A stretch of 64,000 nt of DNA from Glycomyces sp. YM15 (GCF_016918015.1 NZ_JAERMK010000009.1:1-64000), one strand, 5' to 3'; positions 1 to 9,774 are shown, numbered from the stretch's first letter. Translations and numbers: made by a program. The notes: generated by a model from the letters alone, not told the origin.

Positions 1-33
1 GCAGGAAAGCATGCCGCTCCGCGGTCAGCTTCC

Positions 34-147
34 TCGGGCCCTGAGCTTTGGTCCGGTTCTGACGGATCTGGAAGTCCATCGCAATCCCTTTCGGGCCCTG
101 AGCTTTGGTCCGGTTCTGACGGATCTGGAAGTCCATCGCAATCCCTT
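34..147. repeat. Two perfect tandem copies of a 57-bp unit
   Basis: Positions 34-90 and 91-147 are identical, base for base, and begin with tcgggccctgagctttggtc. The flanks (1-33 and 148 onward) do not match the unit, so only two copies are visible, although the array could continue in diverged form off the left edge. The unit lies downstream of ppa, which reads toward it. It could be a local duplication of an intergenic segment. It is not a recognisable CRISPR because both repeat and would-be spacer are identical between copies. Confidence 0.9.
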
Positions 148-213
148 GTAGATCAAGGTGTTGCAACGACTCCTAGAACCCAAGCATCGCGTCCGGGCCC
201 TTCCTTCGTATCG

Positions 214-711
214 TTAGTGGTTCGAGTGGTATCCGTTGGCCTTGGCGCGCTCGAACGAGCGGCGCACCTCTTCCTCGGCCTCCGCGCGTCCGGTCCAGGT
301 CGCGCCTTCGACGCTCTTGCCGGGCTCCAGGTCCTTGTACACCGTGAAGAAGTGCTGGATCTCCAGGCGGTCGAACTCGGGAACGTCGGCGATGTCCTTG
401 AACCGGTCCTTGCGGGGGTCCTCGGCCGGGACGCACAGCACCTTGTCGTCCACGCCCTTCTCATCGCGCATCCGGAACATGCCGATGGCGCGCGCGCGGA
501 TCACACAACCCGGGAACGTCGGCTCCACCAGCACCAATGCGTCCAGCGGGTCGCCGTCCTGGCCGAGCGTGTCGTCGATGAAGCCGTAGTCGGCCGGGTA
601 CACCGTCGCGGTGAACAGCGTCCGGTCCAGACGGATCCGCCCGGTCTCGTGGTCGATCTCGTACTTGTTGGCGCTCCCTTTCGGGATCTCCACGGTCACG
701 TCGAACTCCAC
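214..711 (-). CDS. ppa: Inorganic pyrophosphatase (family I, cytosolic)
   Basis: Hydrolyses pyrophosphate to two phosphates in the cytosol, pulling biosynthetic reactions such as nucleic acid synthesis forward; Mg2+ dependent. The 165-residue product has the usual length for bacterial family I enzymes. It carries the signature D52-G-D-P-L-D57, whose aspartates bind the metal ions, and the typical N-terminal segment [13 protein letters not shown] followed by ADYGFI. The gene is divergent from dacB, with 55 bp between the two starts, an arrangement also seen in other actinobacteria. The identification is secure; the start is the first ATG giving the family N-terminus. Confidence 0.97.
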   Translation of the reverse strand: MEFDVTVEIPKGSANKYEIDHETGRIRLDRTLFTATVYPADYGFIDDTLGQDGDPLDALVLVEPTFPGCVIRARAIGMFRMRDEKGVDDKVLCVPAEDPRKDRFKDIADVPEFDRLEIQHFFTVYKDLEPGKSVEGATWTGRAEAEEEVRRSFERAKANGYHSNH

Positions 712-766
712 TGGCCGACCTCCTCCAGGCTCAAATGCAGTGCTCTTGATGCCTTAGTCTCTGTGC

Positions 767-2206
767 ATGTCCCTCAGTGACAACGCCGACCCCAAGGTCG
801 CGAGTAGTACGCCACACGCCGCACCCGCCCAGAAGCAACGCCCGGCACGCCGTCGACGGGCGCTCACGTGGGTCCTGGCCACCCTCGCCATCGTGGTCAC
901 CGTAGCCGCCGCAGGGGGCCTGGTGTGGCAGATCTCCGCCGTCACCAGCCCTCGGACCGGGACGATCACCGCCCCCGAGGCCTATCCCCCGGCCGAACCC
1001 GCGCCCGTACTGGCCGGATCCGACGCCGACGCGCCCCTGCCCGACCTCGCCTCGGTCCTGCCGGGCCTGCTCGCCGACCCGCGGCTCAACGGCAGCCTCT
1101 CCGCGTCCTTCGCCGACGCCCTGACCGGGGAGGTCCTCTTCGAGCAGGAGGACACGACCCCGCTCGCACCGGCCTCCTCCATGAAAGTGGTCACCGCCGT
1201 GGCCGCGTTCCAGCACCTCGGCGCCGAATACCGCATCCCGACCACCGTGGTCGAGGGCCCGACCGACGACAGCGTCGTGCTCGTCGGCGGCGGCGACCCG
1301 ACCCTCACCGTCGACGGCGAGGGCTACTACACCCCGTACGCGGCGGGAGCGAGCCTCACCGAACTCGCCGGACTCGTGCTCGAGGCGCGCGGCGGCACCG
1401 CCCCGACCACCCTGTACCTCGACACGAGCGTGTTCACCGACAGCGTCAACGCCCCCGGTGTCGGGATGGCCGAGCTGGACGACTCGACGGGGCCGATGGC
1501 GCCGATCATGCTCGACGGCGGCCGCACGAACACGACCGAGAAGTACGCCCCCCACCACACCGACCCGGCGATGGTCGCCGCCCAGGAGTTCGCCGACCTC
1601 CTCGGCGCCACCACGGTGGAGGCGGGCACCGCCGCGGAGGGCGCGGCCGAACTGGCCGTGGTCCACTCGGCGCCGCTGTCGGCGCTCGTCGACTCGTTCA
1701 TCCTGACCTCGGACAACCTCCTCTCGGACGCGGTCGCGCTCCAGACGGCGCTGGCCGTCGAAGGAGAGATGACCTGGGCCGCCATGTCCACCGTGCACAC
1801 GTCGACGCTCGAAGGCCTCGGCGTGGACACGGCCGGACTGGTGTTCAACGACGGGTCCGGGCTCTCGCCGACCGACCGGATGACCGCGAAGGCGTTCACG
1901 CGGATGCTGCTCGGCGCGGCCGGATCACAGGCGTCGTCGGTGTTCGAGTCCCTGCCGGTGGCCGGATACTCCGGCACGCTCGACGACCGCTTCGGGACCG
2001 CCGAGGAAGGCGAAGGCGTGGTGCGGGCCAAGACCGGGACGCTCACCCAGCCCACCGGGGTCATCTCCCTGACCGGCACGCTGACCACCGCGGACGGCAG
2101 GCAGGTGATCTTCTCGCTCATCTCCAACGGGCACACCACGGGCCCCGAAGCGGTCGAGGCGGCGATGGACGAGGTCACCGCGGCCGTGTCGCAGTGCGGC
2201 TGTTAG
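767..2206 (+). CDS. dacB: D-alanyl-D-alanine carboxypeptidase/endopeptidase, PBP4 family (S13)
   Basis: Low-molecular-weight penicillin-binding protein that trims or cleaves peptidoglycan stem peptides outside the membrane. The 479-residue product has a basic N-terminus (about residues 28-32) and one membrane anchor (about 33-58). A Pro/Ala/Asp-rich linker leads into the S13 catalytic domain. All three active-site motifs are visible: S137-S-M-K140 with the nucleophilic serine, S315-D-N317 and K422-T-G424. It is divergent from ppa and ends just before a strong hairpin shared with the convergent amylase gene. In other actinobacteria dacB sits in the same ppa/tilS/hpt/ftsH neighbourhood, which supports the call. 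Confidence 0.95.
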   Translation: MSLSDNADPKVASSTPHAAPAQKQRPARRRRALTWVLATLAIVVTVAAAGGLVWQISAVTSPRTGTITAPEAYPPAEPAPVLAGSDADAPLPDLASVLPGLLADPRLNGSLSASFADALTGEVLFEQEDTTPLAPASSMKVVTAVAAFQHLGAEYRIPTTVVEGPTDDSVVLVGGGDPTLTVDGEGYYTPYAAGASLTELAGLVLEARGGTAPTTLYLDTSVFTDSVNAPGVGMAELDDSTGPMAPIMLDGGRTNTTEKYAPHHTDPAMVAAQEFADLLGATTVEAGTAAEGAAELAVVHSAPLSALVDSFILTSDNLLSDAVALQTALAVEGEMTWAAMSTVHTSTLEGLGVDTAGLVFNDGSGLSPTDRMTAKAFTRMLLGAAGSQASSVFESLPVAGYSGTLDDRFGTAEEGEGVVRAKTGTLTQPTGVISLTGTLTTADGRQVIFSLISNGHTTGPEAVEAAMDEVTAAVSQCGC

Positions 2207-2220
2207 CGCGACGGACCGCG

Positions 2221-2250
2221 AAGGGCCCCGGGCGAATGCCCGGGGCCCTT
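2221..2250. terminator. Bidirectional terminator between dacB and amylase
   Basis: A perfect 13-bp inverted repeat (aagggccccgggc) with a gaat loop lies between two converging genes, 15 bp after the dacB stop and 15 bp after the amylase stop. No long T-run follows, as is common for high-GC actinobacterial terminators. Confidence 0.85.
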
Positions 2251-2264
2251 CATGCCGCTCAGGG

Positions 2265-4049
2265 TCAGGCGACGTTCCAGGTCTGGTCGAGGCTCAGGCA
2301 GCCGGAGGCCGGCACCGTGGCCGTCCGGTTGCCGATCGACTCCCAGGTGTAGGTCCCCGAGGACCGCACGATCACGTACTTGTACTCGAAAGTCGTGCCG
2401 GCCGGGACCGAGACGGTGCCCTTCCAGACCGGGTAGGTCGCTCCGGACAGGTGCGCCGAGCTGATCGCCGTCCAGTTGCCGAGCTGCGGGATCGAACCGA
2501 CGATGTACACCTCGTCGCCCACGTTCGTGCCGCTCACCGTGGCGTTCACGTCGACGCAGTCGCTCGTGGTGCCGCCGCCCGAGCCGTTGCCGACGTAGAT
2601 CGCCAGCGCGGTCTTCGCGGCAACGGTGGCGGTGAAGGCGCCGCCCGAGACGGTGACGGTGCCGCCGGAGATGACGTCGGTGTACGAGCCGTTGGGGAGC
2701 GAGGTGGTGAAGGTCTGGGTGATCGAGGAGGTGCCGGCGTTGACGACGGCGTGGCCGGTGTCGCCGCGGCCGAAGGCGAGGGCGTCGCCGGAGCCCCAGG
2801 TGTTGACGACGGGTTCGCCGGCGGTGGCGGTGCGGAAGCCGGCCATGCCGCTCATGTACGGGGAGCGGTGGAGGCAGGTGAAGGCGCCGGAGCCGCAGAC
2901 GGCGTCGGCGACGGAGCCGTCCGGGTTGAGGGGCGGGGCGGCGTGGCCGTTGGTGAATTCGTAGCCGGTGTACGAGGCGGGGGTGCCGAAGGGGTGGGCG
3001 AGCATGAACGCTTCGGCGAGGAGGTAGTCCTGGCCGTACTGGTAGTTCATGGTCTGGGAGCCGCGTTCGGTGTCGTGGTTGGCGACGAAGACGCCGGCGG
3101 GTGCGGTGTAGCCCCAGCCGGTGCCCATGGTGGTGAGGTGTCGGGCGTCGGAGCCGCCGTTGATGTGGTTCTTGAGGTCGTAGGCGTAGCTGAATTCCTG
3201 GACGTCGCCGATGCCGGTGTATTCGGATTCGGTGATGGGTTCGCCGGGGGCGCCGATGACTTCTTGGACGATGTAGGGGTCGCCGTCGACGAGGTTCATG
3301 ATGGCGGCGAGGTCGGTGGCGGCGATGTGTTTGGCGGCGTCGATGCGGAAGCCGGCGACGCCGAGGCTCTGGAGGTCGTCGAGGTAGGCGGCGATGGTCT
3401 CGCGGACGTCGGTCTGGGAGGTGTCGAGGTCGTTGAGGCCGACGAGGTGGCAGGTCTGGACTTCGTCGCGGTCCTGGTAGTCGTCGATTTCGCAGTAGTC
3501 GCCGCCGGTGTTGTGGAAGTCGGAGGGGTCGTAGCCGGCGTCGGGGTAGTTGAACTGGCGGTAGGTGCTGCCGGCCCAGCCGGTGCGGTCCTCGGTGGCG
3601 GAGCCTGCGGCCATGTGGTTGATGACGACGTCGGCGATGACGCCGATGCCGTTGGCCTGGCAGGTGGCGACCATGTGCTGGTATTCGGCGCGGGTGCCGA
3701 GGCGGGATTCGATCTTGTAGCTGACGGGCTGGTAGTGGATGTACCAGGCGTGTGCTTCGCCGGGGGTGGCGTCGTCGCCGCGGATGTGCTCGTTGGGCGG
3801 GGAGGTCTGGACGTAGGTGTAGCCGGAGTCGGCGAGGGGGCCTTCGCATTCGGCTGCGATGGAGTTCCAGTTCCATTCGAACATGTTGAGGATGGAGTCG
3901 CCGCCGGTGAGGGCGGCGGCGGGTGCGGCGTCGAGGGGTTCGGGGGCGGGTTCGGGCGGGGTGGTGGGGATGGCTGCTGCGGCGATGAGGGCCGCGAGGG
4001 CGGCGCCGCCGATGGCGGGCAGTGCGCGGCGGCGGAGGTGGTGAGGCAT
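2265..4049 (-). CDS. Secreted alpha-amylase (GH13) with C-terminal CBM20 starch-binding domain
   Basis: Extracellular endo-acting enzyme cleaving alpha-1,4 bonds of starch. The chosen ATG at 4049 follows a GGGAGC ribosome site; an in-frame start 30 bp upstream lacks one. The 594-residue product opens with MPHHLRRR and an Ala-rich signal peptide of about 30 residues, then a Pro/Glu-rich spacer. All four GH13 regions are visible: DVVINH (I), GFRIDAAKH with the nucleophile Asp (II), QEVI with the acid/base Glu (III) and ANHDTERG (IV). The last 95 residues or so (CVDVNATVSG onward, with GSIPQLGNW and FEYKYV) form a CBM20. It is a single-gene unit placed between dacB and the metalloprotease gene, probably an insertion relative to other actinobacteria. 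Confidence 0.95.
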   Translation of the reverse strand: MPHHLRRRALPAIGGAALAALIAAAAIPTTPPEPAPEPLDAAPAAALTGGDSILNMFEWNWNSIAAECEGPLADSGYTYVQTSPPNEHIRGDDATPGEAHAWYIHYQPVSYKIESRLGTRAEYQHMVATCQANGIGVIADVVINHMAAGSATEDRTGWAGSTYRQFNYPDAGYDPSDFHNTGGDYCEIDDYQDRDEVQTCHLVGLNDLDTSQTDVRETIAAYLDDLQSLGVAGFRIDAAKHIAATDLAAIMNLVDGDPYIVQEVIGAPGEPITESEYTGIGDVQEFSYAYDLKNHINGGSDARHLTTMGTGWGYTAPAGVFVANHDTERGSQTMNYQYGQDYLLAEAFMLAHPFGTPASYTGYEFTNGHAAPPLNPDGSVADAVCGSGAFTCLHRSPYMSGMAGFRTATAGEPVVNTWGSGDALAFGRGDTGHAVVNAGTSSITQTFTTSLPNGSYTDVISGGTVTVSGGAFTATVAAKTALAIYVGNGSGGGTTSDCVDVNATVSGTNVGDEVYIVGSIPQLGNWTAISSAHLSGATYPVWKGTVSVPAGTTFEYKYVIVRSSGTYTWESIGNRTATVPASGCLSLDQTWNVA

Positions 4050-4061
4050 CGTTGCTCCCTT

Positions 4062-4088
4062 TGCAATTTCTGCCCGCATTACTGCAAG
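4062..4088 (-). promoter_or_regulatory. Candidate MalR-type operator upstream of amylase
   Basis: On the amylase coding strand, CTTGCAG (4088-4082) and a TTGCAA element (4067-4062) lie just upstream of the start. Actinomycete alpha-amylase and maltose genes are known to carry TTGCA-containing operators bound by the LacI-type repressor MalR. The match is short and the second element overlaps the region near the ribosome site, so this is a suggestion only. The remaining upstream DNA to 4351 shows no gene. Confidence 0.35.
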
Positions 4089-4351
4089 ATGTTGCGGGCT
4101 CGAGAAGAACGTAGCACCGATGGTCCGATAATTTCAAGATGCTCGATATTTGAATCCGTACGGTCACGTGGCGTAGTCACCCGTGCGGGCGAATCATCGC
4201 AAACCGCACCGGTCCTCGACGCGGCCCGCGCGGCGTCGGCAAGGCGGCAAACGAGCGCGACCACCGAGAACCCCAGGTCTGAAACGCGGCGGTTCGCGCC
4301 CACTTGCGCAGGAGAGTGGCGCGGCAACTGCGCTATGGATAGGCTTGGCCG

Positions 4352-5467
4352 ATGGCGCCGCCCGCAGGAAACCCGATGCTGCCGTCCGTCGACTGGCAGA
4401 CCGCCGCCTCCTGCTCCCGGGCCTTCAGCCGCGGCGGCCCCCGCATGAGCCCCGAAGGCGCCCTCGACGTCGTCGCCGACCTCCACCGCCACGCCCGCAC
4501 CGCGATCGACCTGGTCACCGACTACACCGGACTCGTACCCGCCACCACCGTCGCCGTCGACGTCGTCGACCGCGTCCGCTGGAGCCGGATCAACATCGCC
4601 GGGTTCCGCCGCCTCCTCATCGAGCTCGGCGCCGAGGACGCCGGAGCGAACGCCCCCGTCTCGGCCGCCGCCAAGCTCACCGGCGTCCAGACCGGCGCGG
4701 TCCTCGCGTTCCTCTCCTCCCGCGTACTCGGCCAGTTCGAGACCTTCTCCACCGACACCGGCCGACTCCTCTTCGTCGCCCCCAACATCGTCGAAGTCGA
4801 ACGCCGACTGCGCCTGCCCTCGCGCGAATTCCGTCTCTGGATCGCCGTCCACGAGGCCGCCCACCTCAACCAGTTCACCGCCGTCCCCTGGATGCGCGAG
4901 CACTTCCACCACCTCATCCACACCTTCTTCGACGCCGCCGAACCCGACCGGTCCACCGCCTCCGGCCTCGCCCGCGCCGTGCGCCGCGCCCTCGCCACCG
5001 CCCGCGAAGAGGAGCAGCACGGCCCCCGGGACGAGAGGCCCGGCGCCGACGTCATGTCCGCGGTCACCAGCCCCGAACAGCGCGAGGCGATCTCGCAGAT
5101 CCAGGCGCTCATGACCCTCCTGGAGGGCCACGCCGAATCCGTCATGGACGGCGTCGGCCGCACCGCCATCAACCACGTCGCACTCCTGCGCCGCCGCTTC
5201 GACCGCCGCCGCGCCAACCCCACCACCCTCCAGCGGTTCCTCCGCCAGCTCCTCGGCCTCGACGCCAAAATGCGCCAATACGCCGCCGGCCGCCGCTTCG
5301 TCGACCAAGTCGTCGCCGAACACGGCGTCACCGGCTTCAACCGCGTCTGGGAACGCCCCGAGCATCTGCCCACCGAGACCGAGATCGACCACCCCGAACA
5401 GTGGGTCGCGCGCGTGCTCCAAGGCCAGGGCCTCACCGCGCCGGGCCTCGCCGCCGGGCATGGCTAA
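4352..5467 (+). CDS. Zincin-like metalloprotease (zinc-dependent, DUF2342 family)
   Basis: Actinobacterial protein of unknown substrate, belonging to a zincin-like group annotated in many genomes as coenzyme F420 biosynthesis-associated on phyletic grounds. The 371-residue product contains H167-E-A-A-H171, the HExxH zinc motif, in the context IAVHEAAHLNQF. It has no signal peptide or membrane segment, so it is probably cytosolic. Its 3' end overlaps the tilS start by 8 bp, so the two are probably translationally coupled. The same pair precedes hpt and ftsH in other actinobacteria. The peptidase activity is inferred from the motif. Confidence 0.85.
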   Translation: MAPPAGNPMLPSVDWQTAASCSRAFSRGGPRMSPEGALDVVADLHRHARTAIDLVTDYTGLVPATTVAVDVVDRVRWSRINIAGFRRLLIELGAEDAGANAPVSAAAKLTGVQTGAVLAFLSSRVLGQFETFSTDTGRLLFVAPNIVEVERRLRLPSREFRLWIAVHEAAHLNQFTAVPWMREHFHHLIHTFFDAAEPDRSTASGLARAVRRALATAREEEQHGPRDERPGADVMSAVTSPEQREAISQIQALMTLLEGHAESVMDGVGRTAINHVALLRRRFDRRRANPTTLQRFLRQLLGLDAKMRQYAAGRRFVDQVVAEHGVTGFNRVWERPEHLPTETEIDHPEQWVARVLQGQGLTAPGLAAGHG

Positions 5468-6569
5468 GCTGCCGCCCTCGGTCGCGCGCCTGCGCATCGC
5501 CGTCCGCGACGCCCTCGCCGACCTCCCCGCCGGATCCCTCGCGCTCGTCGCCTGCTCCGGCGGACCCGACTCGCTCGCGCTGGCCGACACCCTCGCGTTC
5601 TGCGCCCCCCGGATGGGACTGCGGGCCGGACTCGTCACCGTCGACCACGGCCTGCAGGACGGCTCGGACGAACGCGCGACCGAAGTCGCCGACTGGGCGA
5701 ACCGTGTGGGATTCGAACCCGCACTGCAAGTCGCGGTCGAAGTCGGCAGCGACGGCGGCCCCGAAGCGGCGGCGCGCACCGCCAGGTACGCGGCCTTGGA
5801 CGCCGCCGCCCAGCGGCACGGCGCCGACGCGATCCTCCTGGGGCACACCAGGGACGACCAGGCCGAGACCGTGCTGCTCGCGCTCGCGCGCGGCGGCGGG
5901 CCGCGCGGCATCGCCGCAATGCGGGCCGTGCGCGGCCGGTACCGGCGGCCGCTGCTCGCCATCGCGCGGGCGGACACGCACGCGGCCTGCGCCGAACGCG
6001 GGCTGAAGCCCTGGACCGACCCGCACAACACCGACCCGCGGTTCCTGCGGTCGGCGCTGCGTCCGGCGCTCGAAGTGCTGGTCGAGACCCTCGGCGAGGA
6101 TGTGGTGGCGAACCTCGCGCGGACGGCGGCCCTCGTCGGGGCCGACACGGACTTCCTCGACGGACTGGCCCGCGAGACGCTGGAGGCGTGCCGGGCCGAA
6201 ACCGGGGGCGCCGGGCGCGGCAGCGCGAAAGGCGACGCCGACCTGAACGCCGGCGAGGACGGCGGTTCGCGCAGCAGCGCAGGCGGGAGCGGCGAGGGCC
6301 GCGATCGCGACGGCGGGCTCGACGCGAAACGGCTCGCTGCACTCGCAGGGCCGGTGCGGCAGCGGGTGCTGCGGACCTGGGTCCTCGAGTCGGGGGCCGA
6401 CGGGGCGGCGCTGAACCACCGGCACCTCGACGCAGTGGACGCGCTCGTGGCGGACTGGCGCGGCCAGGGCCCGACATTCCTCCCTGGAGGGATCGCGGTG
6501 CGGCGCAGCGGTGGCCGGCTCACGGCGGCCCGGACCGACGAGGCGCAGGGGCAGCGGCGCTTCGGGTGA
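5460..6569 (+). CDS. tilS: tRNA(Ile)-lysidine synthase
   Basis: Attaches lysine to C34 of the CAU-anticodon tRNA-Ile, changing its codon recognition from AUG to AUA; an essential cytosolic ATP-dependent enzyme. The 369-residue product has the N-type PP-loop motif S33-G-G-P-D-S38 and the following VDHGLQDGSDE and LGHTRDDQAETVL segments. A low-complexity Gly/Ser/Asp-rich insert of roughly 50 residues (about residues 250-290) separates the catalytic core from the C-terminal domain; its length suggests a flexible linker. The ATG lies inside the end of the metalloprotease gene. Confidence 0.95.
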   Translation: MAKLPPSVARLRIAVRDALADLPAGSLALVACSGGPDSLALADTLAFCAPRMGLRAGLVTVDHGLQDGSDERATEVADWANRVGFEPALQVAVEVGSDGGPEAAARTARYAALDAAAQRHGADAILLGHTRDDQAETVLLALARGGGPRGIAAMRAVRGRYRRPLLAIARADTHAACAERGLKPWTDPHNTDPRFLRSALRPALEVLVETLGEDVVANLARTAALVGADTDFLDGLARETLEACRAETGGAGRGSAKGDADLNAGEDGGSRSSAGGSGEGRDRDGGLDAKRLAALAGPVRQRVLRTWVLESGADGAALNHRHLDAVDALVADWRGQGPTFLPGGIAVRRSGGRLTAARTDEAQGQRRFG

Positions 6570-6758
6570 CCGCGGTGCGGCGCACCGCGGTCGGTTCGCC
6601 GCGGACCGGTCGGGGCCGGGCAGCACCGAGCCTCAGGCGCCCGCGTTCTCGGCGCCCCTCGGCAGAACCCTGACAGACGGGTACGACAATCCGGCGTCCG
6701 GAGCGGACGCGTTCCGCTTGTAGCGAAATCGATGAGCACCGCGGGCCGTACCGACGAG

Positions 6759-6786
6759 GACGGCCCGCGCGTTCGCGCGGGCCGTC
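6759..6786. terminator. Bidirectional terminator between tilS and hpt
   Basis: A perfect 12-bp stem (gacggcccgcgc / gcgcgggccgtc) with a gttc loop lies between the converging tilS and hpt genes, 42 bp from the hpt stop. The rest of the 6570-6827 gap shows no gene. Confidence 0.8.
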
Positions 6787-6827
6787 GGGGACGAGAGTGC
6801 GGGGCTCAGCGGCGCCCCGGGGGGCGC

Positions 6828-7463
6828 TTACTTCTGGTAGACCGCCGGATCGAGGACGCCGATGAACGGGAGCTCGCGGTAGCGCTCGGCGTAGTCGAGG
6901 CCGTACCCGACGACGAACTCGTTCGGGATGTCGAAACCCAGGTACTTGACCGGGATGTCCACCCGCTGCACGCCCGGTTTACGGAGCATCGAGACCACCG
7001 AGACCGAGGCCGGGTGCAGGCCCTCGAGGTACTTGAGCAGCCAGTCCAGGGTGAGCCCGGAGTCGATGATGTCCTCGACCACGAGAATGTGCCTCCCGGT
7101 GACATCGGAGTCGATGTCCTTGAGGATGCGCACGGTCCCCGAGGAGGTCGTGTGGCTCCCGTAGGAGGACAGCGCCATGAACTCCATCTTCACCGGCACG
7201 CTCAACGCCCTCGCGAAGTCGGCCATGAACATGACCGCCCCCTTGAACACGCCCACGAGCAGCAGCTCGTCGCCGTCCGCGAGCACGCCGTCGGCGTAGT
7301 CGGCCGAGACGCGGGCGCCGAGTTCGGCGACCTTCGCTCGGATCTCGTCTTCGGTGATGATGGTGCGCTCGATCTCCTCGGCGTACCACGAATCAGGATC
7401 GAACACCGCGTCCCGCGCTGCAGCGGACGGGACGGAAGGTGGGCTGGCTAGCTCCGACGTCAT
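6828..7463 (-). CDS. hpt: Hypoxanthine(-guanine) phosphoribosyltransferase
   Basis: Purine salvage enzyme converting hypoxanthine or guanine plus PRPP to IMP or GMP in the cytosol. The 211-residue product has the PRPP-binding loop VVEDIIDSGLT at about residues 128-138, the flexible-loop segment SSYGS near residue 99, and the C-terminal base-recognition region (KYLGFDIPNEFVVGYGLDYAE). The N-terminal extension of about 20 residues is Ala/Pro/Ser rich, so a downstream start is possible. In mycobacteria hpt reads in the same direction as tilS; here it is on the opposite strand and divergent from ftsH, which points to a local inversion or rearrangement. Confidence 0.95.
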   Translation of the reverse strand: MTSELASPPSVPSAAARDAVFDPDSWYAEEIERTIITEDEIRAKVAELGARVSADYADGVLADGDELLLVGVFKGAVMFMADFARALSVPVKMEFMALSSYGSHTTSSGTVRILKDIDSDVTGRHILVVEDIIDSGLTLDWLLKYLEGLHPASVSVVSMLRKPGVQRVDIPVKYLGFDIPNEFVVGYGLDYAERYRELPFIGVLDPAVYQK

Positions 7464-7744
7464 GTAACAAGGGTGCCACCCGATCGTCCGCGGCGCTGGC
7501 TTGGGTGGGCGAACTCAATCCGCCCGTGGTACTAATTACGGTCTATCAGCGGGCGGGGTATGGGCGGTGTCCGTCGCGAAGGGCCGGCGGTGCCGACGCT
7601 GCGGGACGTTGAACCTCCTTACCGTGTACGTTCGAGTTGTCTTCGCCCTGCAGCTCAGGAAACCCTGTGGGGCCGCGGTGAGGCTAACCGCCGCGACGAG
7701 GACAGCATCGCTCTCGAGAACGCGAATTACGCAGGAGGAAACGA

Positions 7745-9724
7745 GTGGTCGACGCCGGGAGACCCACACCTGAGCGGAAGCGGTTCTTCCGCAGGCCGCT
7801 CGTCTGGATCGTGCTCATCGCCCTCATCGCGGTCCTGATCGGCAGCTTCTGGTCCGGCGGCTCCGACTACGAGGAGGCCACGACCTCCGAAGTCCTCAAG
7901 GACATCACCGACGGGAACGTCAAGGAGGCCAACCTCCTCGACAAGGAGCAGCTGGTCCAGCTCACCCTGAACGACGAGACGCAGGTCGAGGCCTATCTCC
8001 CCGCGGGGATGATGGAGACCGTCGCCACCGAGCTCGACGAGGCGGGGGTCAAGTTCGACACCGAGGTCAACGAGACCTCCGTGTTCGTCTCGTTCCTGCT
8101 GAGCCTCCTCCCGATCGTGCTCATCGTCCTCCTGCTGCTGTTCTTCATGTCGCAGATGCAGGGCGGCGGCTCGCGGGTCCTCAACTTCGGCAAGTCCAAG
8201 GCGAAAATGGTGTCCAAGGACACCCCGAAGACCACGTTCGACGACGTGGCCGGCGCCGACGAGGCCGTCGAGGAGCTCCGCGAGATCAAGGACTTCCTCG
8301 AGGACCCGAAGAAGTACCAGGAGCTCGGCGCGAAGATCCCCAAGGGCGTCCTCCTGTTCGGTCCCCCCGGCACCGGCAAGACCCTCCTCGCGCGCGCCGT
8401 CGCCGGCGAGGCCGGCGTCCCGTTCTACTCGATCTCCGGCTCCGACTTCGTGGAGATGTTCGTCGGCGTCGGCGCCAGCCGCGTCCGCGACCTGTTCACC
8501 CAGGCCAAGGAGAACGCACCCGCGATCGTGTTCGTCGACGAGATCGACGCCGTCGGCCGCCACCGCGGCGCCGGCATGGGCGGCGGCCACGACGAGCGCG
8601 AGCAGACCCTCAACCAGCTGCTCGTCGAGATGGACGGCTTCGACACGCGCGGCGGCGTCATCCTCATCGCCGCGACGAACCGCCCCGACATCCTCGACCC
8701 GGCCCTGCTGCGGCCCGGCCGCTTCGACCGCCAGATCCCCGTCGACGCCCCCGACAAGGAAGGGCGCCAGGCGATCCTGTCGGTCCACGCCAAGGGCAAG
8801 CCGTTCGTCCCGAACGTCGAGTTCGAGACCATCGCACGCCGCACGCCGGGCTTCTCCGGCGCCGACCTCGAGAACGTCATCAACGAGGCCGCGCTCCTGA
8901 CCGCCCGCCACAACCAGAAGGCGATCTCGGCCGAAGCCCTCGAAGAGGCCATCGACCGCGTCATCGCCGGACCGGAACGCAAGGGCCGCGTCATGGGCGA
9001 CGCCGAGAAGAAGATGACCGCCTACCACGAGGCCGGCCACGCGCTCGTCGCCCACGCGCTGCCGCACGCCGCGCCCGTCCACAAGCTCACGATCCTGCCG
9101 CGCGGCCGCTCGCTCGGCCACACGCTCGTGCTGCCCACCGAGGACAAGTACACGCAGACGCGCTCCGAGATGATCGACACGCTCGCCTACGCGCTCGGCG
9201 GCCGCGCCGCCGAGGAGCTCGTCTACCACGACCCGACCACCGGCGCCTCGAACGACATCGAGAAGGCCACCAAGGTCGCCCGCGCCATGGTCACCGAATA
9301 CGGCATGTCCGCCAAGCTCGGCGCCATCAAATACGGCACCTCGGGCTCCGAGCCGTTCCTCGGCAAGGACTACGGCCACCAGCGCGACTACTCCGACGAC
9401 GTCGCCGCCACCGTCGACGCCGAGATCCGGGCGCTCATCGAGATCGCCCACGACGAGGCGTACGCGATCGTCACCGAGTACCGCGACGTCCTCGACCAGA
9501 TGGTCGTCGAGCTGCTCGAGAAGGAGACGCTGAACCAGGACGACCTCGAGCGGATCGCGACCCGCGTGGTCAAGCGCCCGCCGATGTCCCCGTTCAACGG
9601 CACCGCCTCCCGCAAGCTCGGCGAACCGCCCGTCTCGACCCCGAACGGCTCCAAGCCCGCCGAGGGCCCCGAAGAGGGCATCGAGGTCGGACCGGGCACC
9701 GAGGGGCAGACCCCGCAGGCGTGA
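7745..9724 (+). CDS. ftsH: ATP-dependent zinc metalloprotease FtsH
   Basis: Membrane-anchored AAA+ protease that degrades misfolded membrane proteins and short-lived regulators. The 659-residue product has two membrane helices (about residues 18-36 and 115-135) around a short extracytoplasmic domain. The AAA module has Walker A G206-P-P-G-T-G-K-T213, Walker B VFVDEID and the SRH arginines in RPGRFDR. The protease motif is H428-E-A-G-H432. The tail is Pro/Gly/Glu rich. The GTG start is set by an AGGAGG ribosome site 7 bp upstream. The 281-bp gap shared with hpt holds the divergent promoters but no gene. Confidence 0.97.
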   Translation: MVDAGRPTPERKRFFRRPLVWIVLIALIAVLIGSFWSGGSDYEEATTSEVLKDITDGNVKEANLLDKEQLVQLTLNDETQVEAYLPAGMMETVATELDEAGVKFDTEVNETSVFVSFLLSLLPIVLIVLLLLFFMSQMQGGGSRVLNFGKSKAKMVSKDTPKTTFDDVAGADEAVEELREIKDFLEDPKKYQELGAKIPKGVLLFGPPGTGKTLLARAVAGEAGVPFYSISGSDFVEMFVGVGASRVRDLFTQAKENAPAIVFVDEIDAVGRHRGAGMGGGHDEREQTLNQLLVEMDGFDTRGGVILIAATNRPDILDPALLRPGRFDRQIPVDAPDKEGRQAILSVHAKGKPFVPNVEFETIARRTPGFSGADLENVINEAALLTARHNQKAISAEALEEAIDRVIAGPERKGRVMGDAEKKMTAYHEAGHALVAHALPHAAPVHKLTILPRGRSLGHTLVLPTEDKYTQTRSEMIDTLAYALGGRAAEELVYHDPTTGASNDIEKATKVARAMVTEYGMSAKLGAIKYGTSGSEPFLGKDYGHQRDYSDDVAATVDAEIRALIEIAHDEAYAIVTEYRDVLDQMVVELLEKETLNQDDLERIATRVVKRPPMSPFNGTASRKLGEPPVSTPNGSKPAEGPEEGIEVGPGTEGQTPQA

Positions 9725-9743
9725 ACCGGCAGTGACATCGTTC

Positions 9744-9774
9744 ACGGGCCTTCCGACCTGGTCGGGAGGCCCGT
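9744..9774 (+). terminator. Terminator after ftsH
   Basis: A 14-bp stem with one G-U pair (acgggccttccgac / gtcgggaggcccgt) and a 3-base loop starts 19 bp after the ftsH stop. It lies 64 bp ahead of folE, so folE may have its own promoter or depend on readthrough. Confidence 0.75.

Noticed and set aside
34..147. CRISPR array
   Set aside because: Only two units, identical throughout, so there are no distinct spacers, and no cas genes are nearby.
7501..7773. Small plus-strand frame ahead of ftsH
   Set aside because: It overlaps the ftsH ribosome site and start, lacks its own ribosome site and resembles nothing; the region is better read as the divergent promoter of hpt and ftsH.
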